This document shows, in pieces, positions 7,222 through 17,789 of a stretch of DNA of 24,507 bases (position 1 is the first letter of the stretch; each line of letters opens with the position of its first letter). Where the stretch lies: IMG/VR virus record IMGVR_UViG_3300026142_000021, positions 1 through 24,507 of that record; one strand, given 5' to 3'. Source of the DNA: a virus. The notes beneath the pieces are model-generated. The model was not told the origin of the DNA, ran no database searches, and saw nothing but the letters and a program-made list of their open reading frames with translations. The position numbers and the translations under genes were made by a program.

Positions 7222-10200
7222 TGGCAACGATTGTATTTGACCTGAAGGCGATTACCGGGGCGTTTATTACCGACTTCTAGCGCGCCTCGAAAGAGGCGCA
7301 GAAGGCGATGAAGGAAGTCCGCGACTCGATAAACGAGACGGCGGCTGGTGCGAAAGAGGGTCTTCTTGAGGCGGTGAAATCCCTGACTGGCCTGAGTGCT
7401 GGTTAGCTCGGTCTTGGCGCTCTCGCCGCCGGCTTGGGCGAGGTGACGAAGCAAGCCATCGAGACTGGCGACAAACTGAATAAGATGGCGCAGAAGGTTG
7501 GCATCGGCGTCGATTCTCTCCAGGGCCTTGTCTATGCCGCATAGCTTTCAGACGTTGGCATCGAATCACTCGGGTCTGGGCTTGAGAAGTTCAACAAGGC
7601 GATATCTGCCGCCGCGGGCGGTAGTAAGGAATAGGCAGCCGCGTTTGCGTCTATTGGCGTTAGCCTCAATGATGCGAACGGAAAACTTAAGCCTACAGCG
7701 CAGCTCGTGTCCGAGGTATCGGATAAATTCAAAGGGTTCACGGATGATGCGAACAAGACGGCGCTGGCAATGGCGCTATTCGGCAAATCTGGTGCCGAAC
7801 TAATCCCATTCCTGAACACAGGAAGTGAGGAAATCAAGAAAATGGCCGCCGAGGCAAAGGCTCTCGGTGGTGATTTCGCGGCAATTGCAAAGCCATCCGA
7901 GGAATTCAACGACAACATAACGCGCATGAAATATGCGGCGGTTGGTTTCGGCGTGGATATAGCGAAGGAATTATTGCCCGTCTTGATTGAGGCGGAAGAG
8001 CGCATATTGGATTTCATCAAATCCGCACGAGAAAACGGCACCTTCTAGGCATTGGCATCAGCAATCGGAGTTGTCGTTAGCAATCTCGATACCCTTGCGG
8101 TCGTGCTCACGTCGCGCCTAGCCATTGGTGCAGCAATTTCTGCGTTTGAGACCCTTACCGTTGCCATAACCTCGACCGCCGGAGCTGCTGCTTTTGCAGA
8201 AGGTGCGCTTGCATTACTTGGCGGACCTGTAGGTATCTTGGCAATCGCCGCAGGGCTGATGTATCAATTTTCTACAACTACAGATATAGCCACACAAGCT
8301 ACTGATCATCTCAGGGATGCGATCAAGAAGGCTGACGATGCGACAAACGAATCCCTGCCTGGTCAAAAGGCTGCGCTTAGGGCCGCAATTGATCGAGCCA
8401 ATGCTGACCTCAAGGCGGCAGATGCAGCATTGACTCGCGCCGAGGCCGAACAAAAACTAGCGAATGCTAATTTGCCTGCGCCAGGCGCCACATTCACAAA
8501 TGGTGGTGGCGCATTCACACTTGCGGCGGGCATGGCTGATTCAAAAGTCGATAGTCTAAAATAGCATATTGCTGATTTGCGAAAGGAGATATTCAGCGCA
8601 AACGAATCCCTAAGCATTCTCGCGATCAATTAGAACATTGTTGGCGAGAAGGCGAAACAGGCAACGCCAAACTTCAATGGCCTTGCGAAGGCCATGACCG
8701 ACGCAGAAAAGCAGGCTGAGAAGCTTGCTAAGGACGGAGTTGAGCTTGCCTCGTTTCTTGATCAGTTGTCTTCCAAAACTGCAGATAAGCATACGAAGGC
8801 ATGGGCGGAATACGGTGCAGCAATCGAAAAGATTAATGCCCTTTCCACAAAATTTATCAAGGATGGAATGGATCAGGCCAGGGTCCAACAGTTCATATCC
8901 GATGCGACCCAACTTGCAACCCGTTCATTGCGCGAATAGACTGATGCAAACGAGAATCTTCTTCATGTCTTTGGCGATCTCGATACGCAAATAGCGCAAG
9001 AAACTCAAACGCTGGGGCTGAATTCCGACCAGCGAGATATCGTGAATGCCACGATTAAGGCGTAGGCGGAAATCTCAAAAGCACTTGAGGGCGTAATGGG
9101 GCCATTGACTCAGGCGCAGCAAGACGAAATTGATGCAGAGCTTGGGCGCGTGTAGTCACTTGAGTTGCTGAAACAAGAAACAAAGCGCGGCGAAGAGGCG
9201 GCGAGAGACTGGCAAAATGTCTGGAAAACTGCAGGCGATGGATTGGCGAGCACATTTGCTAGCATTCTGGTCAATGGCGGCTCATTATTCGATGGCCTTG
9301 TTAACCTGGCCAAGCAAACCGTCTAGGCGATCATCGAATATTTCGCCAAGCTCGCGGTCATCAATCCGATTCTGAATTCGATCTTTGGCGGATAGGCCGG
9401 TTTCAATCTGCTGCCGACGCTAGGTAGCGCGATTGCTGGCGGCGGTGGCGTTGCCGGTGGTTCAGCCGGCATATCGTCGATCTTCTCCGCCTCGTCATGG
9501 GTCAACGCAGGTAAGAATCTCTGGTCAGGATTCAGCACGTTCTGGAACGGCTCCGGCGTCGATGGCGTCGGCGGCAATTTCATGGGCAATTTCGTCACCG
9601 ATAACGGCACGACGACCTGGACGAATAGCGGGCTAGGGAGCGCAATTGGCATTGCTGGCGGCCTCTATGCTGGCTACAACCGATACTAGAGCGCTGGCGG
9701 CGGCCTCGCCGGCCTCGCAGGAGGGGCGGCGTATGGCGCGGGCACCTATGCCCTTGCCGGCGGCCTCGGCTCGCTTGCCGCGGGCGGTGGATTTGCTGCT
9801 GGCGTATCTGGCGCGTTCGCGGCAGTTCCCGTGGTGGGCTGGATTGCATTGGCCGCAATGGCCATTGACATGCTCTCTGGCGGAAACCTGTTTGGCACGG
9901 CCGCGAAGCCTACGGGCAATACGACTTAGAACATTGTTCTAGGCCAAGAGAGCGCGTCCGTACAAAATCAGTACGAAACGAAAAAGAAAGAAGCCTTTTT
10001 CGGCGGAAATTCCTATAGCTGGAAAGACTTCGCCGCGACCGACGATTAGATGGCTGCCGCAGATGCGCTTTTCTCCGGCATCCTGAAATCGGTGACCGCT
10101 GGCGCAGATGCGCTTGGTGGCAAGGTCGGCACGCTGATTACTGGCTCGTTCTATCAGAAGTTCGATAAGGATGGGAAGGTACTCGATGCCTATTCGACCG

Positions 10201-11852
10201 TGCTCGGTTAGAAATACAAAGAAACGATGCAGCAGTTCGCGGAGCGCGTCACCGCTGAGAACTTGCTGGCATTGCTTCCCGCCGCATAGAACGCTTCGAA
10301 GATCGCCGATCAATGGCGCGCATCTGCGGATGCGTTGCTAGACGGCACCAGCCTGCTACTTTCAGCGCAGGTCGATATCAACAAGGGTATCGGCTTGCTC
10401 GGGGACAATGGCAGCCTTGCGGACATCACGAAAGAAGTTCAGAAGCTGCAGTTGCAGAATGAATCTCTTTCGCAGACCTATTCGAGATTGCAGACCGAGC
10501 AGCAGACGTTCAAGACCATTCTTGACACGTTGGGGCTGACGACGGGCAAGACGGGGGCTGACTTCCTCGAATTCACGGACAAGCTAGTCACCATGGCGGG
10601 CGGCCTATAGAACCTGCAAAGCGCTTGGGATGGCTATTACAACGCCTACTATTCCGATTCCGAGAGGCAGGCGAATGCGCTCAAGGCGATGCAAAAGGCC
10701 GTTACCGATACTTTCCAAGTTATCGGCGAAGACCCCGCCGAAAGCATGGCGAAGTTCCGTGCAGATTTTGAGGCGGCACTCCCAACGCTGACACCGGAAT
10801 AGGTGCTGCAGTGGCTTGCTGGCGCGAACGCACTCGCCAATCTGACCGCATATATGAGCCAAGCGGCAGATGCGGCAACGAAACAGGCCCAGGCAGACGC
10901 GGCGGCGCAAGCTGCGGCGATGAAGAGCTATTCCGACTTCGTCGCATAGTTCGATCCGAAGACGCTCGGCATCACGGCGTTTGAGAACTCGCTGATTGGC
11001 CTACACGGCACGCTGACGGACAATATCCAAAAGGCGAATGATCTGGCGAAGGCCGCCGGCATGGCTGGCGCTTCTCAGCAGGATATTGCAAAGATCATTA
11101 CTGCCTCCGCATAGGCCGGCGTCGATGCGCTTAAGGCGTTTGAAGATCAGACGCAGCGGCTTGCTACGAAGCTCTACGGTACAGACATTGATCGCCTAAC
11201 CAAGCAATTGACCGATCTGCAAGCTGTAGACAAAACGCGTCTTGCCGGCGTGGACCCGTATACCGCATCCCAGTTGGCGCCCTTCTTCGCCAAGCAAGAG
11301 CAAGCGATTCAGGATCAGATCGATCAGGCGAACGCTTAGGCGGCAGCGCTGCAACGGCTGGCGGATGCGACCTCACTCCTATCCAATCTCGGATAGATCG
11401 GTTCAATCACTGGTCAATCGCTTGACGACTTGACAAAGCAGTTCAGCATCCCATTGGATAAGTTTGCGACCGATCTTGGCCTTTCTGGCAGTGATCTCAA
11501 CAAGCAATTCCAGCAGGCCGAATTGCAGGCTCAGGCAGCGATCAAGGCGAACGAATATCTAGCCGATATTCTGGCCACATTGCAGGGCAAGCCAATCAAT
11601 GCACTCAGTACACTTGATGGAATAATTGGCAGCAAGCCGGTGCCTACACAATCCGCGCCTGCGGACAATTCCACGGCGCTCAACGCCATTGCGGATAGGA
11701 TCATCGCCGCGATCAATAATGGCACTGGAGCAACACAAAACACCGCGAGGGTTATCGCCAGTGCGCTAACGACTCAAACCACGCGGCAATCTGCGGCGGC
11801 ATTGAGCGGTCCACGCACCACGCAGCCACCTCGCTTTTCGCAGCCGGCATGA
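7221..11852 (+). CDS. Tail tape measure protein (23 TAG as Gln)
   Basis: Recoded reading is one continuous frame of 1543 residues from ATG 7221 to TGA 11850-11852; in the standard code it breaks into more than 20 pieces. I count ambers at 7278, 7404, 7542, 7632, 8046, 8562, 8631, 8937, 9063, 9153, 9324, 9393, 9687, 9927, 10047, 10209, 10287, 10608, 10800, 10947, 11112, 11337 and 11394. N-terminal parts such as KLNKMAQKVGIGVDSLQGL and ALFGKSGAELIPFLNTG are standard tape measure motifs. Long Ala/Gln/Lys helical stretches follow, then a Gly/Ala-rich membrane-like region at about residues 730-895, and further coiled coil. It sets tail length and passes with the DNA at injection. It is by far the longest late gene and directly follows the G/GT chaperones, as expected. 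Confidence 0.93.
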
Positions 11853-12235
11853 TTGTCCCTCGCGTTGTCGTCAGCGAAATGTTCGACGGAATGTCGATAC
11901 ATGGAAGCGCGCCGACTGGCCTGACGACACAGACATACTCGGCAACCTTCACGGCGGTCAGTCCGACGCCTCCGCCTTATACATTCACCATTACCGGCAC
12001 GTTGCCGCCGTCGATCGACCCTACGAAGACATCCGACTCGATCACGTTTTCTAGCAATAACCTCACAACCGCAGGCATTTATACCGTCACGCTGACAGCG
12101 CGCAATTCAGACCGCGTCCGCGCAAGCATCACGATCACATTCGTGATCATCGCATCAGAGCCGGATAACGCGATCATTGACGAATATAACAACTTCATTG
12201 TCGATGAATCAGGTAATAGGATTTTGTACTCATAA
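11849..12235 (+). CDS. Ig-like/cadherin-like beta-sandwich tail protein
   Basis: This encodes 128 residues from ATG 11849 (ATGA overlap with the tape measure stop) to TAA 12233-12235, with no TAG. Residues about 25-105 look like a putative Ig/He_PIG domain: YSATFTAVSPTPPPYTFTIT, GTLPPSIDPTKTSDSITF, then LTTAGIYTVTLTARNSD. The last 25 residues (NAIIDEYNNFIVDESGNRIL) are acidic and typical of a linker or short fold in phage tail proteins. It probably decorates the tail tip and may bind surface sugars. Lack of ambers sets it apart from the tape measure. Confidence 0.65.
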   Translation: MIVPRVVVSEMFDGMSIHGSAPTGLTTQTYSATFTAVSPTPPPYTFTITGTLPPSIDPTKTSDSITFSSNNLTTAGIYTVTLTARNSDRVRASITITFVIIASEPDNAIIDEYNNFIVDESGNRILYS

Positions 12236-12765
12236 TGGACAAACAAATATATCTATATCCAGAAGTCACAGCGCCATCTGGCACTGAACGTGCACTTCTT
12301 TGGAGCGGACCAGATGTAACTGGTTATACAGCTAACATAAAGCTATCAACGATTGCTGCACTGTCGAAATCAGTCATCCGCCTGGACATATTCCAGGGCA
12401 TTGTTTCATCGAAGTACGACTCGACGCAGAAGCGCGTCTGCGGAAAGGTCAAGTTCGATCCGACAGCAGCGCGATACAAGCTTTCGACGACATCAACCGC
12501 GACTCTTTACGTCAACCTGGAAACAACCAGTGCTTCGAACGCTGCCTACTTCGAGTTGTTTCAGGAATCCGGTACTGGATCACCACTGAGCATCGTCACG
12601 CTCAATACCACGTCACTCACGACCGTCACATTAACGGCAGACGTTTCAACCTATTTCCGCAGCAATTCTAACGCCGGCCTATTCACTGGTCGCGAATGGA
12701 TAAACGTTGCCGATTCCATGAACTACGCGAATGGTTCTGGAGCGTGGATCGAAATTCAACCTTGA
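12235..12765 (+). CDS. Hypothetical tail-region beta-rich protein
   Basis: This encodes 176 residues from ATG 12235 (shares one base with the previous stop, TAATG) to TGA 12763-12765, with no TAG. It is rich in Ser/Thr and alternating strands (TLYVNLETTSASNAAYFELF, TSLTTVTLTADVSTYF), suggesting a jelly-roll or receptor-binding fold. No family is recognised. Position between the Ig-like protein and a tail virion protein suggests a tail-tip or fibre component. Confidence 0.55.
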   Translation: MDKQIYLYPEVTAPSGTERALLWSGPDVTGYTANIKLSTIAALSKSVIRLDIFQGIVSSKYDSTQKRVCGKVKFDPTAARYKLSTTSTATLYVNLETTSASNAAYFELFQESGTGSPLSIVTLNTTSLTTVTLTADVSTYFRSNSNAGLFTGREWINVADSMNYANGSGAWIEIQP

Positions 12766-12772
12766 GAAATAT

Positions 12773-13861
12773 ATGTCGCTTCCTACACTATCTAAGTCAT
12801 GGACGTTCAACTGCAACAACGCTATCACGGCACAAGGCACCGCTTTGGCTGATTGCTAGGCTCTACTACTGGCGATAGTCAATGCGCTTTTGGCTACCGG
12901 TAAATGGGCGGTAGCATATTCATGCAATTCCGTCACGGCAGGCTCCGCAGGAGATGGAGTTAATCGCTGGTCTACTGGTGCGAATCTGGTATGGGGTAAT
13001 ACAACGCGGTCTTGGATGGTACTAAAAAACACCAGCATGCCTGGGGGCAATTATCAGCTTTGCATCGACTTAAGCAATTCGGCAAGCAATAACCTAAGCA
13101 TAATACGATCGGTAAATGCAGGGTTTACCGGCGGTACCGTGACTGCTAGACCAACAGCAACAGATCAAGCAACGGTGTTGAATAATTTGACGTGGGGAGG
13201 ACCAAGTTCCGATCAGGCGATGCGCTGGTCAACTGAAGTTAGTACGGATGGGCAATGCACGCGAGTCATTACCGCTGGTTCAGGCAGCTTAAGGGGATAT
13301 TGGTACTTTGAGCAAACTGCTAGTCCAGATACCGGGACTACATATCCAATAGTGGATTACGCAGTTGGAGTGAATACCGGAACAGCCAACCCGAGTTTAA
13401 CCGCAATACTGGTTTACCCGCTAAGTGCAACCCCAGGGACGGCGAGCGTAGGTTACGTCAGTCAACTAACCGCGCTTACTAGTCCGAGTTCTATTTCAAG
13501 CAATTGGCCTATGGTACCAGCTTGTATCGTTGGAACAACGGCGGGTGTTTTTGGCTACCTTGGCATGTTCCAAGACATGTGGATCGGGTCCGCTAGCATC
13601 GCTACTGGTGATAGCTACCCAGGAGCAGCGAATTGGGCGCCGAGCACGTCATATGCGGTGGGCGCACAAGTCACAAATGGATCCAATGTATATACCTGCA
13701 CCACCGCTGGAACTTCTGCATCAAGCGGCGGCCCAACCGGCACAGGGACAGGAATTAGTGACGGAACTTGCGTTTGGAGTTTTTTCTCGCAGACATTGAA
13801 GTTCGTTCAAGTAGGGCAGTACATCATTCCATGGAACGGCGGGGCGTTTAACCTCACATGA
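12773..13861 (+). CDS. Phage tail virion protein, fibre-like (one TAG as Gln)
   Basis: Recoded reading gives 362 residues from ATG 12773 to TGA 13859-13861. It opens MSLPTLSKSWTFNCNNAITA then GTALADCQALLLAIVNALL, with the amber at 12857 (codon 29). This opening recurs in virion proteins of proteobacterial phages as I remember them. The C-terminal third has WAPSTSYAVGAQVTNGSNVY followed by TCTTAGTS, a carbohydrate-binding-like repeat. Only one TAG in 362 codons. In the standard code the first 28 codons would be lost, but a start at 12890 would leave most of the protein. The stop overlaps the next start (ATGA). Confidence 0.65.
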
Positions 13862-14109
13862 CTGCGCGCGCTGGTGGTTTCTATAACGTACAACCTACGG
13901 CGCCATCCGCTGGACTTCGCGGCATTGGTCGCTCTTCTGGCGCATTCTATGCGTTTCAGTCACGCCTTCCGATCTATTGGAATACCGGATGGTACTTGGG
14001 CGTTCAAGAAACTCCGTGGCTCAGCTACGGCGCGCCAAGTTCAATATCTCCAAGCGGGCACACACCATTGACAAACGTGCAGTATGAATTGCTCGAATCA
14101 CTGCCATGA
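13858..14109 (+). CDS. Small hypothetical tail-region protein
   Basis: This encodes 83 residues from ATG 13858 (ATGA) to TGA 14107-14109, with no TAG. It is aromatic and Gly rich: RAGGFYNVQPTAPSAGLRG, FYAFQSRLPIYWNTGWYLG. There is no recognised family. Tight overlaps with genes on both sides show it is part of the tail operon and suggest a structural role. Confidence 0.55.
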   Translation: MTARAGGFYNVQPTAPSAGLRGIGRSSGAFYAFQSRLPIYWNTGWYLGVQETPWLSYGAPSSISPSGHTPLTNVQYELLESLP

Positions 14110-16916
14110 CCGTACATCGCACTCTAACCGCATCAATCGAATTCACTATGCGACAGCTCTATTCGATTCTCGATAACACCTATGCTGATGCATCGATGGA
14201 TATCAGCGATGGCGCGACTATTCTAGCTTGCAATACTGGTGGCGCGAACTCGCACCGCATGTGTCGTTGCACAGTGCCTCTGTCCGATACCATCAGCTAG
14301 TTTGAGACGCTTACTTGGGGTAGTGGATCGCTTACCAACGGTTCGTTAGGCGCCGTATACATCGGAATCGTGAATGCAAGTGCGCCGACCAACAAGTATG
14401 TTGGCGAGGATGCGAATGGCTACGGGTTCCGTTTGGATGACGGCAAGCTCTACTTCAACGGCTCAGCCGTCGCCACGTTCACTGCCTGCGCGAAAGGTGA
14501 TCTCGTCTACTTCCGGGTCAACTTCGACAACAATCAGATTTTGATCACCGTTCTCAATGGCAGCACGACGATCGGCACGTATCTCGCGAGCACCACGAAC
14601 ACGGCGGCATGGTATCCGGCAATCACGGTTGCTGGCGGCTCCGCGTTCTCGTTGCAGACGTTCTTCAATGCAGGTCAGCGCACATTTGAGAACAACACCA
14701 ATGTGCAGGGCTGGTGGGATGCTGCCGCATAGCCCGCATCGGTCTATCTTGCGACCGATCCATATCTCTCGCAGCCATCCGACAGCTTGCCATCACAACG
14801 CTTTGATGCGGTCAATGGCGCCCTGATTCCAGACAATTCGATGGTCTTCCCGCGCGGCGCGGACTTCTGGATGAACAAGGGCGATAGCCGGCTCGGTTCA
14901 TCGCTGAGCACGCTGGCATTAGAAGACCCAGACGGAAAATATGATTTCATGCTTGACCATCGCAATGCAGCGATGAAGTTGAGCACGGTAGACCAGAGCG
15001 GAAGCTACGATAGCGCGTAGCTTGAGGATACCGTCATCCTTGATCGAGTGGAAACAAAAGGTGACCAAGCCAAGGTCATCTATATGGCCGATCCGATCGC
15101 GGAATTCTTATCAAAGCCGTTCAATACGACCTATTTTCTGCCGAACTAGGATTCTAGCGTGGTGGATACGCCGGTGCCGGTTCTTATCGGCATGGCGCGC
15201 AATTTCGAGCCGGTGTGTGAAGATCCGGTAAACCATGTCTACCGCATTAGTGATAGTGCAATAGGTGCAATTGGTGCGGTTAGGGTATAGGGCAAGCTGC
15301 TTGTATTCGGCACGGACTATACGTTGTCCGCTGACGGCATGCGAATCACTCTCACGGCTGCGCCTACAGGAAAATTGACCGTAGAGGCCAGCGGGGTAGT
15401 GCAGGGAATTCCTCCTGGTCCAACCGATTTGCTCAGTGGTCACGGCGACTTCGGCAGCTAGACGACTCCGGCAGTTTGGCAAGCCAACTGGCAAACCTAT
15501 TGGAGCGGAAATGATTCCTATACCAATGGTGACCGCCCCTGCTGGTTTGATGAGTTTGGCGGCGGCCATGTTGACGGCATAGACGATGCGGGCGGCCTGT
15601 CTGGCTCCAATGGCTCGGTGCTGATCAATTTCTATGCGACAACTCTGCGTCCGCAGAACTACGCCATAGGGTTCCGGACTAAGACCAATGTTGTGCAGAA
15701 CGGTAAGACCTATGCCTGTCAGGTAAAGTTTTGGGATGCGCCATACGTCGCGACTCAGCAGCCGTTGGATAGCACGACCTCGGTTCTTGCGCATTTCTTC
15801 CTTGACGGGCATCACGACCAATACCAATACCGCTCCGTAAATCACTGGTCGGGGATGTACTATTCTCAGTTCACAGATTCGGGCGGCAAGCCTGGGGCGC
15901 CTCAACTTGCCGCGGCTGGCGGTGTATGCAATGCGGTGTTCTTTAATACCGGCCTCAATCTTCAGCCGTACGCAACCGATTGTCCCGCCACGGCAACCAT
16001 CAGCTTCACCAACAATTCCGGCGCTGATCTACCCCTTTGCCTGAACTTCGTTGATGGCAACGGCGGATCATGGTGGATCCGCAGTGTGGTGCTTTACGAG
16101 TTGCCGGACGCGATCAATGCAGCCCCATTGCAAGGTGTCGGCCTCGAAGATTATATGCGCGCCGTGCTAACACGCGCTGGAATCGATGAAAGCCAATGGG
16201 ACCCAATACAGGCACGGGCAATCGATGCGGCTACGGGCTACCAGATCGGAAACTGGTTCTCGAATCAGCCGGTAACTGTTCAGTAGGCACTACAGCCCGC
16301 CCTTGACACGTTCGGCGCCTCCATCTATCGCAAACGTGATGGACGAATGGGCGTCGTTCGTCTGATTGATCCGGATACCGTAGCGGATGCGGATGTGAAT
16401 TGGGAAATCGACGAGAGCGATATCCTCTTGGAGCCTTATGTTTATCCCGATGTCATGCAGGGATTGACGACTGGCACCTATGGTCGAAAGAACATCTCTC
16501 CTGCGTCAGAGAGCGACTTTACGAACATGACGACCACTGACGTGTCAATCGCCGAGCGTAAATTGCTGGAAAGGAATTATCAGTTTACCTATACCAGCGG
16601 CGTGCAACTCAGCGAAATGTACGGTCAGGCATAGCTTAACGTTCCGCGTGAAACGCTATTCGACCTTAAGGCCGATATGTAGGCAGAAACCGAGCGCACA
16701 GTTGCCCTAGCGGTGAACACGCGCAAGTTCTTCCAGATCACAGTCAAAATGCCGCCAGGAACTCAATATGATGTCGGCGATGTTGGCAAGGTGACCTATA
16801 AGCTCAACTCAGCCGGAACGTCACGGCGGTACGGTCTGGATGGGGCAAAGGTTTTTGTCTTCGCCGTAGATCCGAACCCCGCTATGCAAACCTGCCTGCT
16901 TGTTTGTTGGAGATAA
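14106..16916 (+). CDS. Large tail-tip/hub-like protein with SPRY-like domain (nine TAG as Gln)
   Basis: Recoded reading gives 936 residues from ATG 14106 to TAA 16914-16916. Ambers are at codons 65, 209, 305, 348, 395, 452, 727, 843 and 859 (14298, 14730, 15018, 15147, 15288, 15459, 16284, 16632, 16680). Residues about 66-205 look like a B30.2/SPRY lectin-like domain (GYGFRLDDGKLYFNGSAV, GDLVYFRVNFDNNQILITV, WYPAITVAGG). A possible jelly-roll at about 445-675 follows. The C-terminal third (GLEDYMRAVLTRAGID, NWEIDESDILLEPY, KFFQITVKMPPG, DVGDVGKVTY) has the look of central tail hub/baseplate proteins. It likely forms the tail tip and contacts the host surface. A eukaryote-like SPRY fold in a tail hub is less common. 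In the standard code it is ten fragments. Confidence 0.75.
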
Positions 16917-17776
16917 TGATGTCTGGATCATCCCTATTCGGCTATGGCGCACCGGCAGGCGTGAGCTATGCCATTACGGGGGGCGCAGCCTTTGTTGGCA
17001 ACATCGTGCTCGACAACTCGGCGCCTTCCGATGTCACCCGCTTCACCTGGTCGTCTACATCGACCGCAGTCGTTACCCTGCAGGCGCTATGGTCAACGCC
17101 AATTGTTCCACGCTGCGGTTGTTTCTTAGGCACCACGCTTCCTATTGGCATGGTGGTCACAATCAAAGGAAAGCGGTCTGGGGATTCAAACTTCCCCTAT
17201 CTTCTTGGCGGAAATTCGTAGACATCAGTTGTGGTCTAGCTTGATGACGGATCACGGGCAATCATCTGGGCGTTCGATGCTGGATTGACTCCGATCATCG
17301 GCTATGAAATCGCCATGTATCCCGCGCTTAGTGTTACCTCATCGGAACTCTTTGAGATTGGTGAGGCTCGCATCTTTCAGGGCTACCGCCCCGGTAATGG
17401 CATTCAGGAGAAATGGACGCCGGGGTTTGACAATATTCAGAATCCATCAACAACGGTCAATCGCCAACCGCACGTTGTCAATCACCGCTACAACCATACG
17501 CTCAATCTGACCCTCGGCATCGCTACTGAACAAGCCGCATGGACGAGCGATAATGGCGACATATCGCTAAACCGCTTCGCGCACATTGCGGCCGCGCATC
17601 AGACCATGCTTGCGATCCCATATGCCTACAATAAGGGTATTCTGAACGCGCAAATGCTCGCCAACTCTGCGATCTACGGTTACGCAAGCAAGGTCGAGCA
17701 GCCTCAGCACATCGAGAACCATCTTTATCAGATGGCTATGTCGTTCACCGAATATCCTCCACAGCAATACGGCTAA
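16916..17776 (+). CDS. Hypothetical distal tail protein (two TAG as Gln)
   Basis: Recoded reading gives 286 residues from ATG 16916 (tandem ATGATG; the second at 16919 is also possible) to TAA 17774-17776. Ambers lie close together at 17219 (codon 102) and 17237 (codon 108): LGGNS-Q-TSVVV-Q-LDDGSRA. The middle IFQGYRPGNGIQEKWTPGF and VNHRYNHTLNLTLGIA segments are beta-rich; I know of no clear family. It follows the hub protein, so tail tip or receptor binding is likely. Confidence 0.65.
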
Positions 17777-17789
17777 CCAAGGAGTCACC

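Noticed and set aside
15111-15905. 264-residue - strand frame inside the hub gene
   Set aside because: Opposite-strand shadow of the recoded hub protein, Arg-rich with no motif and no ribosome site; its length comes from low stop frequency on that strand.
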